64,000 nucleotides of DNA from Litorimonas sp039975855 (GTDB lineage Bacteria > Pseudomonadota > Alphaproteobacteria > Caulobacterales > Maricaulaceae), in the NCBI GenBank assembly GCA_039975855.1, contig JBDWGH010000004.1, positions 124,001 through 188,000 of the forward strand, given 5' to 3'. The position numbers and the translations under genes are program-made. The notes under the pieces were generated by a model. The model saw only the letters and a list, made by a program, of their open reading frames with translations, had not been told where the DNA came from and searched no databases. Below are positions 43,722 to 52,185 of this stretch, piece after piece. Positions within the stretch are counted from its first letter, which is position 1, and every line of letters begins with the position of its first letter.

Positions 43722-44519
43722 TTACGTAATCAGACGTTCAATCGCTTGAATAAGCCGGTTGTTTTTGACCGAGTTCAGCGCATCTGGATGCGGCTCAGCG
43801 AAAGATTTTCGGTCATTATCGTAATAGCGACCAGAGGCGTCAGCAAACTCATTACTAAGCGCGGCGCGAGTTAAAATGTCTGCACCAATTCGCAAGTCAT
43901 TACCTGCTCGGCCATAAGCCTCTTTCACCATTTTACTGCCCAAGAAAGAGGCCGGGTTTACGGCAACAATCATAGGCCCGTTTGCACCTAATTCTTTCGC
44001 CATTTCAAAAGACCACATTGTCAAAGCCAGTTTACTTTGGGCGTACGCATCGCCATCCGAGAAAGGTCGCTTATTTAAGAAACCCTCGACGTCGACAGGC
44101 GCTTGGGCTGCTGACGACAAATTCACCACGCGGGCATTTGAACTAAGTGTTGGGAGCATGGCTTTCATTAACAAATAAGGCGCAACGACATTTACGATAA
44201 AGCGCGCGTCATAACCGGTTTTGGTCAATGGGTTAGACATTTTGAAAATGCCTGCATTATTGATTAAGACGTCAATAGATTCAAAATCGCCTTTGACTTC
44301 ATCTGCTAAAGCTTCGACTTCTGGCAAGACTGAAAGATCGGCGCGATAGGTTTTAATCTCGCCCGCGCCTTCTATTTTCGATACGGTCTCTGCCGCTGCG
44401 ACGAGTTTGTCTGGATTGCGCCCGTGTAGTAGAAGCGTGTGACCTTCTGGAGCCATCATTTTCGCAGTCTCGAGACCTATGCCGTCAGTGGCACCTGTGA
44501 TTAAAATTGTCTTTGTCAT
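43722..44519 (-). CDS. Short-chain dehydrogenase/reductase
   Basis: From the ATG at 44519 (AGGA 7 nt upstream) the protein has 265 aa. The NAD(P)-binding motif TGATDGIG (about residues 8-15), NNAG (about 87-90), the catalytic Ser and YAQSK (YxxxK) are all present, so it should be active. Up to 12 in-frame codons upstream lack a binding site. It lies 47 bp after a 2-oxoglutarate oxygenase gene in the same operon. Its long C-terminus (RSFAEPHPDALN) resembles WW-domain-oxidoreductase or retinol-dehydrogenase-like SDRs. Confidence 0.88.
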   Translation of the reverse strand: MTKTILITGATDGIGLETAKMMAPEGHTLLLHGRNPDKLVAAAETVSKIEGAGEIKTYRADLSVLPEVEALADEVKGDFESIDVLINNAGIFKMSNPLTKTGYDARFIVNVVAPYLLMKAMLPTLSSNARVVNLSSAAQAPVDVEGFLNKRPFSDGDAYAQSKLALTMWSFEMAKELGANGPMIVAVNPASFLGSKMVKEAYGRAGNDLRIGADILTRAALSNEFADASGRYYDNDRKSFAEPHPDALNSVKNNRLIQAIERLIT

Positions 44520-44566
44520 TTTCTTTTCCTGTGTTTTGGGTGTGAACTTGCGCACAAGCGAAACTT

Positions 44567-45481
44567 CTAAAAGGGCGCAAATTGGTCAGAACTTTTCTGG
44601 GGCATTGTCCAACGCTGTTCCGCAGATACGTCTTCACGGACCGAGCCATATTGATAGGGGATTTGCCCACCGTCGCCATAAAGCCAGAGCACAAAATTAT
44701 GACGCTCACCCTTGGTAATAGGCTCGGAGGCATGAGGCACTCGGCCATGATGGATAAGGGCTGTTCCTGGTTCAAATGTCAGACTTTCGACCTTGCGGCT
44801 ATTTGCGTCCATAAACCGGACCGCTGATCCAGAGAAGCTTTCACCTGGCAAGTTTAAATTGATATTCAACGTCACACTGGATGCGTCTGTATGTGGCTGT
44901 AGCTTTGTGTCCTTGCCGGCCTGCCAGGCAATAGAAAAACCAAAGGTTTGACTGTCATAGCCATAAACGTCGGGGAACAAGAGCCTTGAAACAGGCCGCA
45001 TATAACGGTCCATCAAATCCTGATAAAACGCTTGGAACGTTGGCGCCGCTAGATAACCCTCAGACCGCGGATCAAGCATCGCGCCGCCCCGATTGAGGAC
45101 AATCCCATAGGGCGGTCTTAGCGGGATGTCCGCATCAGCGACACGTTCCAGATAATCCCGCAAAATGGGGAGCTTTTCTGGGTCAAAGAATTGAGCTTTA
45201 TAGACATTAGGAAAAACTTCCGTCCAGAGATCTTTGACTGACGTTTCTCTTATCGGGTTTTTCCAAGCCTCGTCAATCGCACGTCGTAATGTGGGCGCGT
45301 AAAGAGAGCGGTCCAAAGCGATACCAGCATGACCATTTTCATTTTCCCATTCCGTCCAAGCCGCCTCGAACGTCTCCTTATTATCGTTCCAAAAGCGATT
45401 AACTGATGGTTCTCTTCGTAACATGGCGTCGCGAGATGGACGGATCACACTGCGGGCTTTAATCAGAATAGGTGTCGACAT
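44567..45481 (-). CDS. Fe(II)/2-oxoglutarate-dependent dioxygenase
   Basis: The 304-aa protein has a double-stranded beta-helix with the iron facial triad His197/Asp199 (PHTDASS) and His250 (VPHAS), and Arg260 (ERHNF) as the 2-oxoglutarate anchor, consistent with the prolyl-4-hydroxylase-like (P4Hc) group. It would hydroxylate an unknown substrate with O2 and 2-oxoglutarate. It is next to a second, unrelated Fe(II)/2-oxoglutarate oxygenase gene (21 bp away) and an SDR gene. Confidence 0.85.
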   Translation of the reverse strand: MSTPILIKARSVIRPSRDAMLRREPSVNRFWNDNKETFEAAWTEWENENGHAGIALDRSLYAPTLRRAIDEAWKNPIRETSVKDLWTEVFPNVYKAQFFDPEKLPILRDYLERVADADIPLRPPYGIVLNRGGAMLDPRSEGYLAAPTFQAFYQDLMDRYMRPVSRLLFPDVYGYDSQTFGFSIAWQAGKDTKLQPHTDASSVTLNINLNLPGESFSGSAVRFMDANSRKVESLTFEPGTALIHHGRVPHASEPITKGERHNFVLWLYGDGGQIPYQYGSVREDVSAEQRWTMPQKSSDQFAPF

Positions 45482-45502
45482 GATTTTCGTGCTTTTCTTT
45501 AT

Positions 45503-46285
45503 TTATGAATACCGAATGAGCGTGCGGCTCTCGACGCTTTTACGCGGGACAGATGCATGGATATCGCTAGGCAGATCGAGCGCGCTATGCGCCAAATGCG
45601 GACGGCCATTACTGTCATAGATATTGAAGATTATGGCTTCATCTGGAGTCATAAAAGACTTGAAGAACCAGTCATGCGCCTCACTGGCCGCCACACCGAG
45701 AATTTGCCCCAACCTGTCAGGATAAATAAGGTCAATATCCATCCAGTCATCTGGCTGCATGGAGGTCGGGCGGATAAAACCTAATGGAGAAGATCTTATG
45801 GTGTTCTTTATCGGACGCCATACATTCACGAAGCCAAAGCCAGCCTTAGAAAACGCTTCCGCTTGATCCTCACCCACGAGGTCAATTAGTCGCTGTTTCG
45901 CGCCTGCATCGTTATAGTCATTGTGAACATTGCGTGCAGGACGGCGTGCGGCTTTGGGGTCATCAACGCGAACGGTATGGTCAAAAATAATGACCTCTGT
46001 TGCGCCGATGCGCGACTTGAGAAGGTCAGTCAGTTCCTTTTCGTAGATTTCAGTCCAATTACCTTCATCTTCAAAGTCGGAAACACCAGACGCCTGCTCA
46101 ATGAATTCTATGCCATCGCTTTGAAAGTTAGGTTCGCAATTGACGTTGCGTAGGTCAGCGACCCTCACATTGGTTGTCACCAGCTCCGGAGAAATCAAAT
46201 TCCCAATAATCCCCTCAGCATCAAATTCAAACGCTTGAGGCCTAGGCTTCTTAACATGGTAATTTACGCTTGCGTCGATGTGCAT
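45503..46285 (-). CDS. CmcJ/NvfI-family Fe(II)/2-oxoglutarate oxygenase
   Basis: The 260-aa protein matches the CmcJ/NvfI family, which includes the cephamycin methoxylation protein CmcJ and fungal oxygenases: VHNDY supplies the HxD pair (His121, Asp123), FVNVWRPIKN (about 152-161), IYDSNGRPHLAH (about 222-233) the distal His, and ESRTLIRY ends the protein. It is the first gene of the operon and faces a LysR regulator. Reaction and substrate are unknown; family members act on small secondary metabolites. Confidence 0.82.
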   Translation of the reverse strand: MHIDASVNYHVKKPRPQAFEFDAEGIIGNLISPELVTTNVRVADLRNVNCEPNFQSDGIEFIEQASGVSDFEDEGNWTEIYEKELTDLLKSRIGATEVIIFDHTVRVDDPKAARRPARNVHNDYNDAGAKQRLIDLVGEDQAEAFSKAGFGFVNVWRPIKNTIRSSPLGFIRPTSMQPDDWMDIDLIYPDRLGQILGVAASEAHDWFFKSFMTPDEAIIFNIYDSNGRPHLAHSALDLPSDIHASVPRKSVESRTLIRYS

Positions 46286-46341
46286 TGTTAATCTCCATCC
46301 TAATTTGACGATCCGTTTGCCTCGCCTTCGAAACCCTATGT

Positions 46342-46372
46342 ATTGATTTTATTTTGAATATAAATTATCAAT
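46342..46372. promoter_or_regulatory. LysR-type operator candidate
   Basis: ATTGAT (46342-46347) and ATCAAT (46367-46372) flank an AT-rich centre in the 120-bp gap between the divergent LysR and oxygenase genes. The layout fits the T-N11-A palindromes bound by LysR proteins at such divergent promoters. Confidence 0.5.
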
Positions 46373-46405
46373 AATGGTAATCAGAATATAGAAATTGGAT
46401 ATAAT

Positions 46406-47308
46406 ATGGACACGGAAGCTGTTCGTCTTTTTGTGATTGCCGCTGACCTTCTGAATATTAGCGCGGCGGGACGACAGCTGGGCTTAGCCCCTGCCGTCGC
46501 AGGTGCGCGGCTGGCTAAACTCGAAAAAGAGGTAGGCGCGGACTTGCTCCATCGTTCTACCCGTAAAGTCTCTTTATCCCTTGAGGGTGCAGAGTTCCTT
46601 CCCTTCGCGAAAGAGATTATCGCTCAAGAAGATGCAGGACTAGTCGCGCTCGGCAAAGGGAATCCAGAAGTGTCGGGAACATTACGGTTCGCATGCTCCA
46701 GCACATTTGCTCAGCTTTATATCGCGCCTATTCTGCCTGAGTTTCTTAAGCGTTTCCCGCAGATTAACTTGGATCTTCGCCTTTCAGATACGCAAACCAA
46801 CCTCATTGAAGGTGGTTTTGATCTCGCCTTACGGAACTTAGCAATAGAAGACAGCGCAATGATTGGCCGAAAACTAGCCGACGATAAACGCATTCTATGC
46901 GCTTCGCCGAAATACTTGGAGCAAAATGGTTCGCCAACGACACCGGATGATTTGGACGGTCATCGACTTGTTGTTTTTGGAGAAATGAAGCGTGATTTAA
47001 GGGCATCTGGCGGGCGACAGTGCCAGTTTCCGCCACCTAAGGCTAAGGCACGAATTCGGTGTGATGATGGAACCAGCACGCGTTTGACGACTATGACAGG
47101 AGTCGGGATATCCATGAACTCCATCTGGAGCGTCCACAAAGAATTACGCGAAGGGTCACTTGTTCGAGTTCTACCCGACTATGAGGTCAACGACGGTTCA
47201 GCCGTATGGCTTGTCTACCCAAAATCGAATGTTCTAACGAGTAAGGTCCGTGTTATGATTGACTTTCTGATTGAAAAAATTGGCTCCCCACCACTTTGGG
47301 AACGCTAG
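46406..47308 (+). CDS. LysR-family transcriptional regulator
   Basis: The 300-aa protein starts with the winged-helix DNA-binding domain (FVIAADLLNISAAGRQLGLAPAVAGARLAKLEKEVG, about 8-42), followed by the effector-binding domain from about 92 (TLRFACSSTFAQLYIAPILPEFLKRFP) including the DLRLSDTQTNLIEGGFDLALR segment. It is transcribed away from the oxygenase operon and most likely controls it and itself; the inducer is unknown. Confidence 0.92.
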   Translation: MDTEAVRLFVIAADLLNISAAGRQLGLAPAVAGARLAKLEKEVGADLLHRSTRKVSLSLEGAEFLPFAKEIIAQEDAGLVALGKGNPEVSGTLRFACSSTFAQLYIAPILPEFLKRFPQINLDLRLSDTQTNLIEGGFDLALRNLAIEDSAMIGRKLADDKRILCASPKYLEQNGSPTTPDDLDGHRLVVFGEMKRDLRASGGRQCQFPPPKAKARIRCDDGTSTRLTTMTGVGISMNSIWSVHKELREGSLVRVLPDYEVNDGSAVWLVYPKSNVLTSKVRVMIDFLIEKIGSPPLWER

Positions 47309-47521
47309 ATTAATCGACTATATCTAAAACTAGTCTCGTTTTGTCGTTGGTAGGATAGCCTTAATTTGAGAACTCTAATGAGCGCTTTCACGGAGTAGTG
47401 GAGTCCTGTAACTGGTATGCCAAAATTTCAGATACGCATTTTGACAACGAAACTGTGATATCCACTAACTTGTCGTTTTATCCAGTCTCCCCTAGCCTGC
47501 TAGCCAAATCAGGAGAGAGAT

Positions 47522-48418
47522 ATGTGCGACGATATTACGGAACTCGAAAATCAGGGATTTTACGAAAAGCTCTTAACGCGGCGTGACTTCAGCCTTCTTG
47601 CAGGCGGCGCGGCAATCTCTGTTGCATTTGCAGGCTGCGCTCCGGGGGAGACTCTCATCGCGGACGCCGAAATGCCAATCACCGAATCCGATGTCATGAT
47701 CGAAACATCGGACGGAACCGCCGATGCCTATTTCGCACATCCAACAAACGGCACACATGCCGCCGTTCTCATTTGGCCAGATATCGTCAGCTTGCGTCCG
47801 GCGTTCAAAATGATGGCAAAACGTTTGGCCCGCGATGGCTATGCGGCCTTGGTCGTCAATCCCTATTACCGCCAAGCTCAAGCCCCGTTCGTGCAGCCAG
47901 GACAAGGCTTCCGCGACCCTGAAATTCGGGCCCGTGTCGTACCGCTTCGCCGCAGCCTGACAGAGGCGACAACCCGTTCGGATGCTCGCACATTCATTGA
48001 TTGGCTAGACACGCAAGCCGCCGTCGATACAAGCCGCGGCGTTGGCACAACAGGCTATTGCATGGGCGGCCCCATGACGATGTTGACGACTCATGAGCGG
48101 GCAGACCGCGTTCGGGCCGGCGCCAGTTTCCACGGCGGCGGTCTCAATACGGATAAACCAGATAGTCCACATCTGCTCATCCCAGAAATGAATGCTGATT
48201 ACCTCATCGCGATTGCAGAAAATGATGATGAGCGAAATCCAGACAGCAAAGACATTTTGCGCGCCGCTTTCGATGCAACGAGCAATGACGCTGAAATTGA
48301 AGTCTATGCTGGCACCAAACATGGTTGGTGCCCACCGGACAGCGCGGTCTATGACGAAGCCGCAGCGAATAAGGCGTGGGCGCGGACGTTGGCTTTGTTT
48401 GAAACGGCTTTAGGTTAG
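47522..48418 (+). CDS. Secreted dienelactone-hydrolase family protein
   Basis: The 298-aa alpha/beta hydrolase has a Tat-type signal, RR at 20-21 with FSLLAGGAAISVAFAGC. The catalytic triad is Cys180 (GYCMGG), Asp in AENDDER (about 241) and His in KHGWCPPD (about 263), the pattern of dienelactone hydrolases. They cleave lactones or related esters. AGGAGAG precedes the ATG. It stands alone downstream of the LysR regulator with 213 bp between; no link to the oxygenase operon is evident. Confidence 0.88.
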   Translation: MCDDITELENQGFYEKLLTRRDFSLLAGGAAISVAFAGCAPGETLIADAEMPITESDVMIETSDGTADAYFAHPTNGTHAAVLIWPDIVSLRPAFKMMAKRLARDGYAALVVNPYYRQAQAPFVQPGQGFRDPEIRARVVPLRRSLTEATTRSDARTFIDWLDTQAAVDTSRGVGTTGYCMGGPMTMLTTHERADRVRAGASFHGGGLNTDKPDSPHLLIPEMNADYLIAIAENDDERNPDSKDILRAAFDATSNDAEIEVYAGTKHGWCPPDSAVYDEAAANKAWARTLALFETALG

Positions 48419-48449
48419 GTTGAAGCGGGTTGAGACCTAACTTTAATTT

Positions 48450-48525
48450 CGTCATTGCAAGGCTTGTTCTTGCAATCCACATGTGTCGTTACTCTCGGAT
48501 CACAAGAACAAGTCTTGTGATGACG
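48450..48525. repeat. Doublet of palindromic repeat units (REP/BIME-like)
   Basis: Two 29-bp units (48450-48478 and 48497-48525) lie head to head in inverted orientation with 18 bp between and match at 24 of 29 positions. Each unit is itself a hairpin: ATTGCAAG/CTTGCAAT in the first, ATCACAAG/CTTGTGAT in the second. The two-base differences between the units compensate each other across the small stem, so pairing has been preserved. Only this copy was found in the window. Confidence 0.75.
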
Positions 48526-48542
48526 ACAAAAGAGATTTGTCG

Positions 48543-48860
48543 CTAATCGAAGTGTTTTCTCCAATTGCTAGCGAAATCACTATAATCGTTGAATGAAGTT
48601 GTCCAAGGCCAATCGGCTTTCGTTTCCCTTCGCCAAGTAAGATGAACGACGAAACAATGGTCGTTATTTTCTTCATCTACAAATAGAAAGTCATCAGCTC
48701 TTTCCCTCCGGGCGACAGCCATCAACTTACGACCAAAAAGGCGATGAGACCGGCAAAGCTCTTTCTTAAGCTCGTCAGTGAAAGTTAGACGTTCCTCAAC
48801 CGATAACTCAACCCAACTATCAGGAAGCGTTTGAATGCGTTTTCCTTTATCGATTCTCAC
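48543..48860 (-). CDS. Small cytoplasmic protein of unknown function
   Basis: I do not recognise this 105-aa protein by name. It is acidic-basic mixed, mostly helical, with a tryptophan-rich end (HLTWRRETKADWPWTTSF) and the core LMAVARRERADDFLFVDEEN. The composition and the well-spaced Trp/His residues look like a real folded protein, and similar small proteins occur in many bacteria. It lies between the palindromic repeats and the thiolase gene, 7 bp downstream of the latter's stop codon. Confidence 0.6.
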   Translation of the reverse strand: MRIDKGKRIQTLPDSWVELSVEERLTFTDELKKELCRSHRLFGRKLMAVARRERADDFLFVDEENNDHCFVVHLTWRRETKADWPWTTSFNDYSDFASNWRKHFD

Positions 48861-48867
48861 TAAGGAC

Positions 48868-50049
48868 TTAATCCCGCTTCAAACACACCGCTGTGGCTTC
48901 ACCGCCGCCGATGCAAAGGGAGGCGAGGCCTGTCTTGGCGTCGCGTTTTTCCATTTCTGCAATCAAGGTCGCCATGATGCGCGCGCCAGAGGCGCCGATT
49001 GGATGGCCAAGGACACAGCCTCCACCGTTTACGTTGACAATGTCATGGTCGAGGCCGAGCTCTTGCATGGCGATCATTGGGACGACGGCGAAAGCTTCGT
49101 TGATTTCCCAAAGCTCGACATCATCTTTGGACCAGCCCGCTTTATCGAGCGCCTTCTTCATCGCATTGACGGGAGCTGTCGTGAAACGGGCAGGTTCATG
49201 CGCATGAGCGGCGTGCGAGACGATTTCGGCGAGAACCTTATGTCCGCCTTTCTCAGCATCGCTGCGGCGCATTAAAACCAAGGCTGCTGCGCCGTCATTG
49301 ATGGAGCTGGCATTGGCCGCCGTGACCGTGCCCTCTTTATTGAAAACAGGACGCAAGGATGGGATTTTTTCTGGGCGCGCATTGGACGGACCTTCGTCTT
49401 TGGTCACGACCGTATCGCCTTTGCGGCCCTTGACCGTCACAGGAGTGAGCTCACGATCAAATTTACCGCCTTCTTCAGCAGCTTGCGCGCGCCGCACAGA
49501 TTCGATGGCATAAGCATCCTGCTGCTCGCGGGTGAATTGATACTCAGAGGCGATTTGGTCAGCAAAGACGCCCATCGCGCCGCCCTCATAGGCGTCTGTG
49601 AGGCCGTCATGCATCATGGAGTCGACAACGGCCTGATTACCCATTCGCATGCCGCCGCGCGCCTTAGGGAGGAGATACGGCGCATTTGTCATGCTTTCCA
49701 TACCGCCTGCAACAGCCACATCGATGGAGCCGGCTTTAATGGCATCATGCGCCATAATAGCGGCCTGCATACCAGAGCCGCACATCTTATTGATTGTCGT
49801 CGCTTCCGTCGATAGCGGAAGATCAGCGCCGAGGGCAGCTTGACGTGCGGGCGCTTGGCCTTGTCCGGCAGGAAGAACGCATCCCATTACGACCTGATCC
49901 ACATCCGCCGCATCAACTTTAGCTTCAGTCATAGCCGCTTTAATTGCGGCGGAGCCAAGCTCAGGCGCGCTGACGGCGGAAAAAGCCCCTTGAAAAGCCC
50001 CCATTGGGGTACGGGCCAAACCAACAATTACAACTGAATCAGCGGACAT
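48868..50049 (-). CDS. Acetyl-CoA acetyltransferase (thiolase)
   Basis: The ATG at 50049 (GAGG 7 nt upstream) gives a 393-aa thiolase with nucleophile Cys90 (NKMCGSGMQ), His349 (GHPIGASG) and Cys379 (CIGGGEA), plus the NEAFA loop. It condenses two acetyl-CoA or cleaves 3-ketoacyl-CoA. Codons upstream to 50226 in the same frame form a basic nonconserved stretch that overlaps the small membrane-protein gene, so they are excluded. Confidence 0.94.
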   Translation of the reverse strand: MSADSVVIVGLARTPMGAFQGAFSAVSAPELGSAAIKAAMTEAKVDAADVDQVVMGCVLPAGQGQAPARQAALGADLPLSTEATTINKMCGSGMQAAIMAHDAIKAGSIDVAVAGGMESMTNAPYLLPKARGGMRMGNQAVVDSMMHDGLTDAYEGGAMGVFADQIASEYQFTREQQDAYAIESVRRAQAAEEGGKFDRELTPVTVKGRKGDTVVTKDEGPSNARPEKIPSLRPVFNKEGTVTAANASSINDGAAALVLMRRSDAEKGGHKVLAEIVSHAAHAHEPARFTTAPVNAMKKALDKAGWSKDDVELWEINEAFAVVPMIAMQELGLDHDIVNVNGGGCVLGHPIGASGARIMATLIAEMEKRDAKTGLASLCIGGGEATAVCLKRD

Positions 50050-50170
50050 AAGAGAACCTCTTTGAAAATCTTGCGGAGCGTTTATCGCGCTATAAAGGGC
50101 AATACCAGCAAGTGATACGCATGGCGGGAGGTTAATTCTTGCGTATCTGCAATAGGCGGACCGTTTTCGC

Positions 50171-50362
50171 TTATTCTTGGGCTTCGGATTTTTCCCGTGC
50201 GGCCGCTTCTTTTTTGCGTTTCGCAATTAACGCAGCGCGCTTGCGCTTGACCTCCGCCTCTTTTTGCTCCGTGAAGGAACTAGATTTACCGGACCGCATG
50301 AACAGGAAAACAGCGATAACGGCTAGAATGCCCGTGACGATATAAACGGCAGTATCACTCAT
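50171..50362 (-). CDS. 63-aa single-span membrane protein with basic coiled-coil tail
   Basis: The product has one transmembrane helix (about 5-22) and a 40-residue tail rich in Lys, Arg, Ala and Glu (KRKRAALIAKRKKEAAAREK). The ribosome-binding site AGGAG is 8 nt before the ATG, which supports a real gene. It precedes the thiolase gene on the same strand. The layout resembles small membrane proteins that interact with nucleic acid or phospholipid head groups; function unknown. Confidence 0.65.
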   Translation of the reverse strand: MSDTAVYIVTGILAVIAVFLFMRSGKSSSFTEQKEAEVKRKRAALIAKRKKEAAAREKSEAQE

Positions 50363-50379
50363 AGTGTTCTCCTGGATAC

Positions 50380-50410
50380 AAAAAAGGCTGCTCAGTTTAA
50401 TTGAGCAGCC
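50380..50410 (-). terminator. Rho-independent terminator of the dodecin gene
   Basis: On the minus strand GGCTGCTCA and TGAGCAGCC form a perfect 9-bp stem with a 7-nt loop, followed by TTTTTT. It separates dodecin from the downstream small membrane protein gene. Confidence 0.88.
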
Positions 50411-50441
50411 TCAGCATTTTTTCAAGACGTTAGGTCGCGGC

Positions 50442-50645
50442 CTACTCACCCACCTCGAATGTAATCTTCACATTCACACGGAATTTATCGATTTTTGTGC
50501 CTTTAATCGATGTGGTCATTTCATTGACATAAGCTGAACGAATATTCTTGACAGTTTTACCTGTGCGCTCAACGGCATTTTCAATCGCATCTTCAAATGA
50601 CTTGCTGCTTTCGCTGAGCACTTCGATTGTTTTCATTACGGCCAT
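50442..50645 (-). CDS. Dodecin family protein
   Basis: The 67-aa protein has the dodecin pattern (a beta strand, then SFEDAIENAVERTGKTVKNIRSAYV, then a long two-stranded sheet ending KITFEVGE). Dodecins assemble as 12-mers and store flavins or CoA. The position of the flavin-stacking Trp of archaeal dodecins is Ser here, with Tyr two residues on. AGGAGAG precedes ATG 50645; ATG 50636 is possible. A terminator follows. Confidence 0.9.
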   Translation of the reverse strand: MAVMKTIEVLSESSKSFEDAIENAVERTGKTVKNIRSAYVNEMTTSIKGTKIDKFRVNVKITFEVGE

Positions 50646-50729
50646 GGGACTCTCCTCTAGGTTTGTAGAGGAGTCTTATAGCCACATCCAATATGAAGGA
50701 CCAATTAACGGCGCTTAATCTTCATTCCA

Positions 50730-51884
50730 TCACGCGGTGCGCGTGATCCAGCCCCCACCCAATGTTCGGGCAGCATCGTTTCGATCTTCATAAAAGACAC
50801 AAGCTTGCCCCGGAGATAACCCGATATCTGGCGTCTCCAAAACGACGGCCAACTCATTCCCAATCAGCTTTATATGCGCAGGCGCAGGTGGACGGGTCGA
50901 GCGTACTTTCACGCGGATTTTCGTGCCGTCCAAATGGGCGCCAAACTGACCTTCACCCAGCCAATTCATATCTTCCAACCACAGAGTATCACGCTCTAGC
51001 GCATCACGCGGGCCAACTATGACCTGTTTGGTTTCAGCATCAATCGCGACAACAAACAGAGGCTCAGCGCCTGAGCCGTCCTTCAAACCAAGACCCCGTC
51101 TTTGCCCAATCGTGTAATACATAACGCCGCGATGTTGCCCCAAGACCGTACCGTCCATGTGCACAATATCACCCGGCTTTGCTGCATCCGGCCGGATTTT
51201 TTCGATTACGTCGGTATATTTCCCAGTTGGCACAAAGCAGATATCCTGGCTGTCAGGCTTCGTCGCGACATTCAAACCAAGTTCAACTGCTAAGCGGCGT
51301 GTTTCTGTCTTGTCCATGTGCCCGAGAGGAAATCGAAGAAAATCTAATTGATCACGCGTTGTCGCAAACAAGAAATAGGATTGGTCTTTCCCGCCATCAA
51401 ACGCGCGGTGAAGTTCAGGGCCATTTTCACCCTCGACACGTTTTATATAATGCCCTGTCGCCATACAATCCGCGCCCAAATCACGTGCAACTTGCAACAG
51501 ATCCTTAAATTTGACCGTCTGATTACAACGTACACATGGAATGGGGGTGGCGCCTTTTAGATAAGTATCGGCAAAATCCTCAATGACTTTCTCGCGGAAA
51601 TTGCTTTCATAGTCCAAAACGTAATGCGGAAAATTATGCATTTCTGCGACACGCTTCGCATCATAGATATCTTGACCGGCACAACAGGCCTTTGCTTTCT
51701 GGATCGCCGCGCCGTGATCATAAAGCTGAAGCGTCACACCAATGACGTCAAAACCTTCGCGCGCTAAAAGGGCTGCGCAAACAGAGCTATCCACACCGCC
51801 GCTCATCGCAACAACAACGCGCGTTTCGCCTTCTGGTTTGGCAAAACCGAGCGAATTTGTTTGATTGTTCAATGGTTTTGTCAT
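50730..51884 (-). CDS. mnmA: tRNA-specific 2-thiouridylase MnmA
   Basis: The 384-aa protein makes 2-thiouridine at wobble U34 of tRNAs for Glu, Gln and Lys. The PP-loop SGGVDSS is at residues 28-34; the two catalytic cysteines are Cys117 (TPIPCVRCN) and Cys216 (SQDICFVPTG). The C-terminal domain is complete. It is divergent from sciP, with 301 bp between. Confidence 0.95.
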   Translation of the reverse strand: MTKPLNNQTNSLGFAKPEGETRVVVAMSGGVDSSVCAALLAREGFDVIGVTLQLYDHGAAIQKAKACCAGQDIYDAKRVAEMHNFPHYVLDYESNFREKVIEDFADTYLKGATPIPCVRCNQTVKFKDLLQVARDLGADCMATGHYIKRVEGENGPELHRAFDGGKDQSYFLFATTRDQLDFLRFPLGHMDKTETRRLAVELGLNVATKPDSQDICFVPTGKYTDVIEKIRPDAAKPGDIVHMDGTVLGQHRGVMYYTIGQRRGLGLKDGSGAEPLFVVAIDAETKQVIVGPRDALERDTLWLEDMNWLGEGQFGAHLDGTKIRVKVRSTRPPAPAHIKLIGNELAVVLETPDIGLSPGQACVFYEDRNDAARTLGGGWITRTA

Positions 51885-52185
51885 GCCGTTTTAAAAAATG
51901 TCATTTTATTTCTGTTTTATTCGGGCTCGATATAGGCCCCGTTCTGTCCCAAGTCGATACATGCCCCGCACAAGTCGCTGACAAAAGACTCAATAGAATC
52001 AACTCGGTGCCGAGTCGTGTAAACCATTATTAACAATAATCGCGATTCCATTAACCTTCGTAAACACTTGTATCTAAACACTTTTTTGAGAGTTGATTAA
52101 ACTGTTTTTAAGACCCTTCCGCCATACCAGATTACAGAACAAAAACAGGTCCATGTGGGTGGACGAATAGATTGGGCACAAACGC
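51885..52185. promoter_or_regulatory. Divergent region between mnmA and sciP
   Basis: The 301-bp gap has two TTAAC words in the right orientation around 52028 and 52053 (17 bp apart, so not the 7-bp CtrA spacing) and a perfect CtrA box at 52097-52111. No coding frame of note is seen. Confidence 0.7.
52097..52111 (+). promoter_or_regulatory. CtrA-binding box upstream of sciP
   Basis: TTAA (52097-52100), seven bases, TTAA (52108-52111): an exact match to the CtrA consensus TTAA-N7-TTAA, 75 bp before the sciP ATG. In Caulobacter sciP transcription depends on CtrA, so the placement agrees with known biology. Confidence 0.8.

Noticed and set aside
47398..47586. Frame of 62 codons overlapping the start of the dienelactone hydrolase gene
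   Set aside because: GTG start without binding site, overlaps the well-supported hydrolase start.
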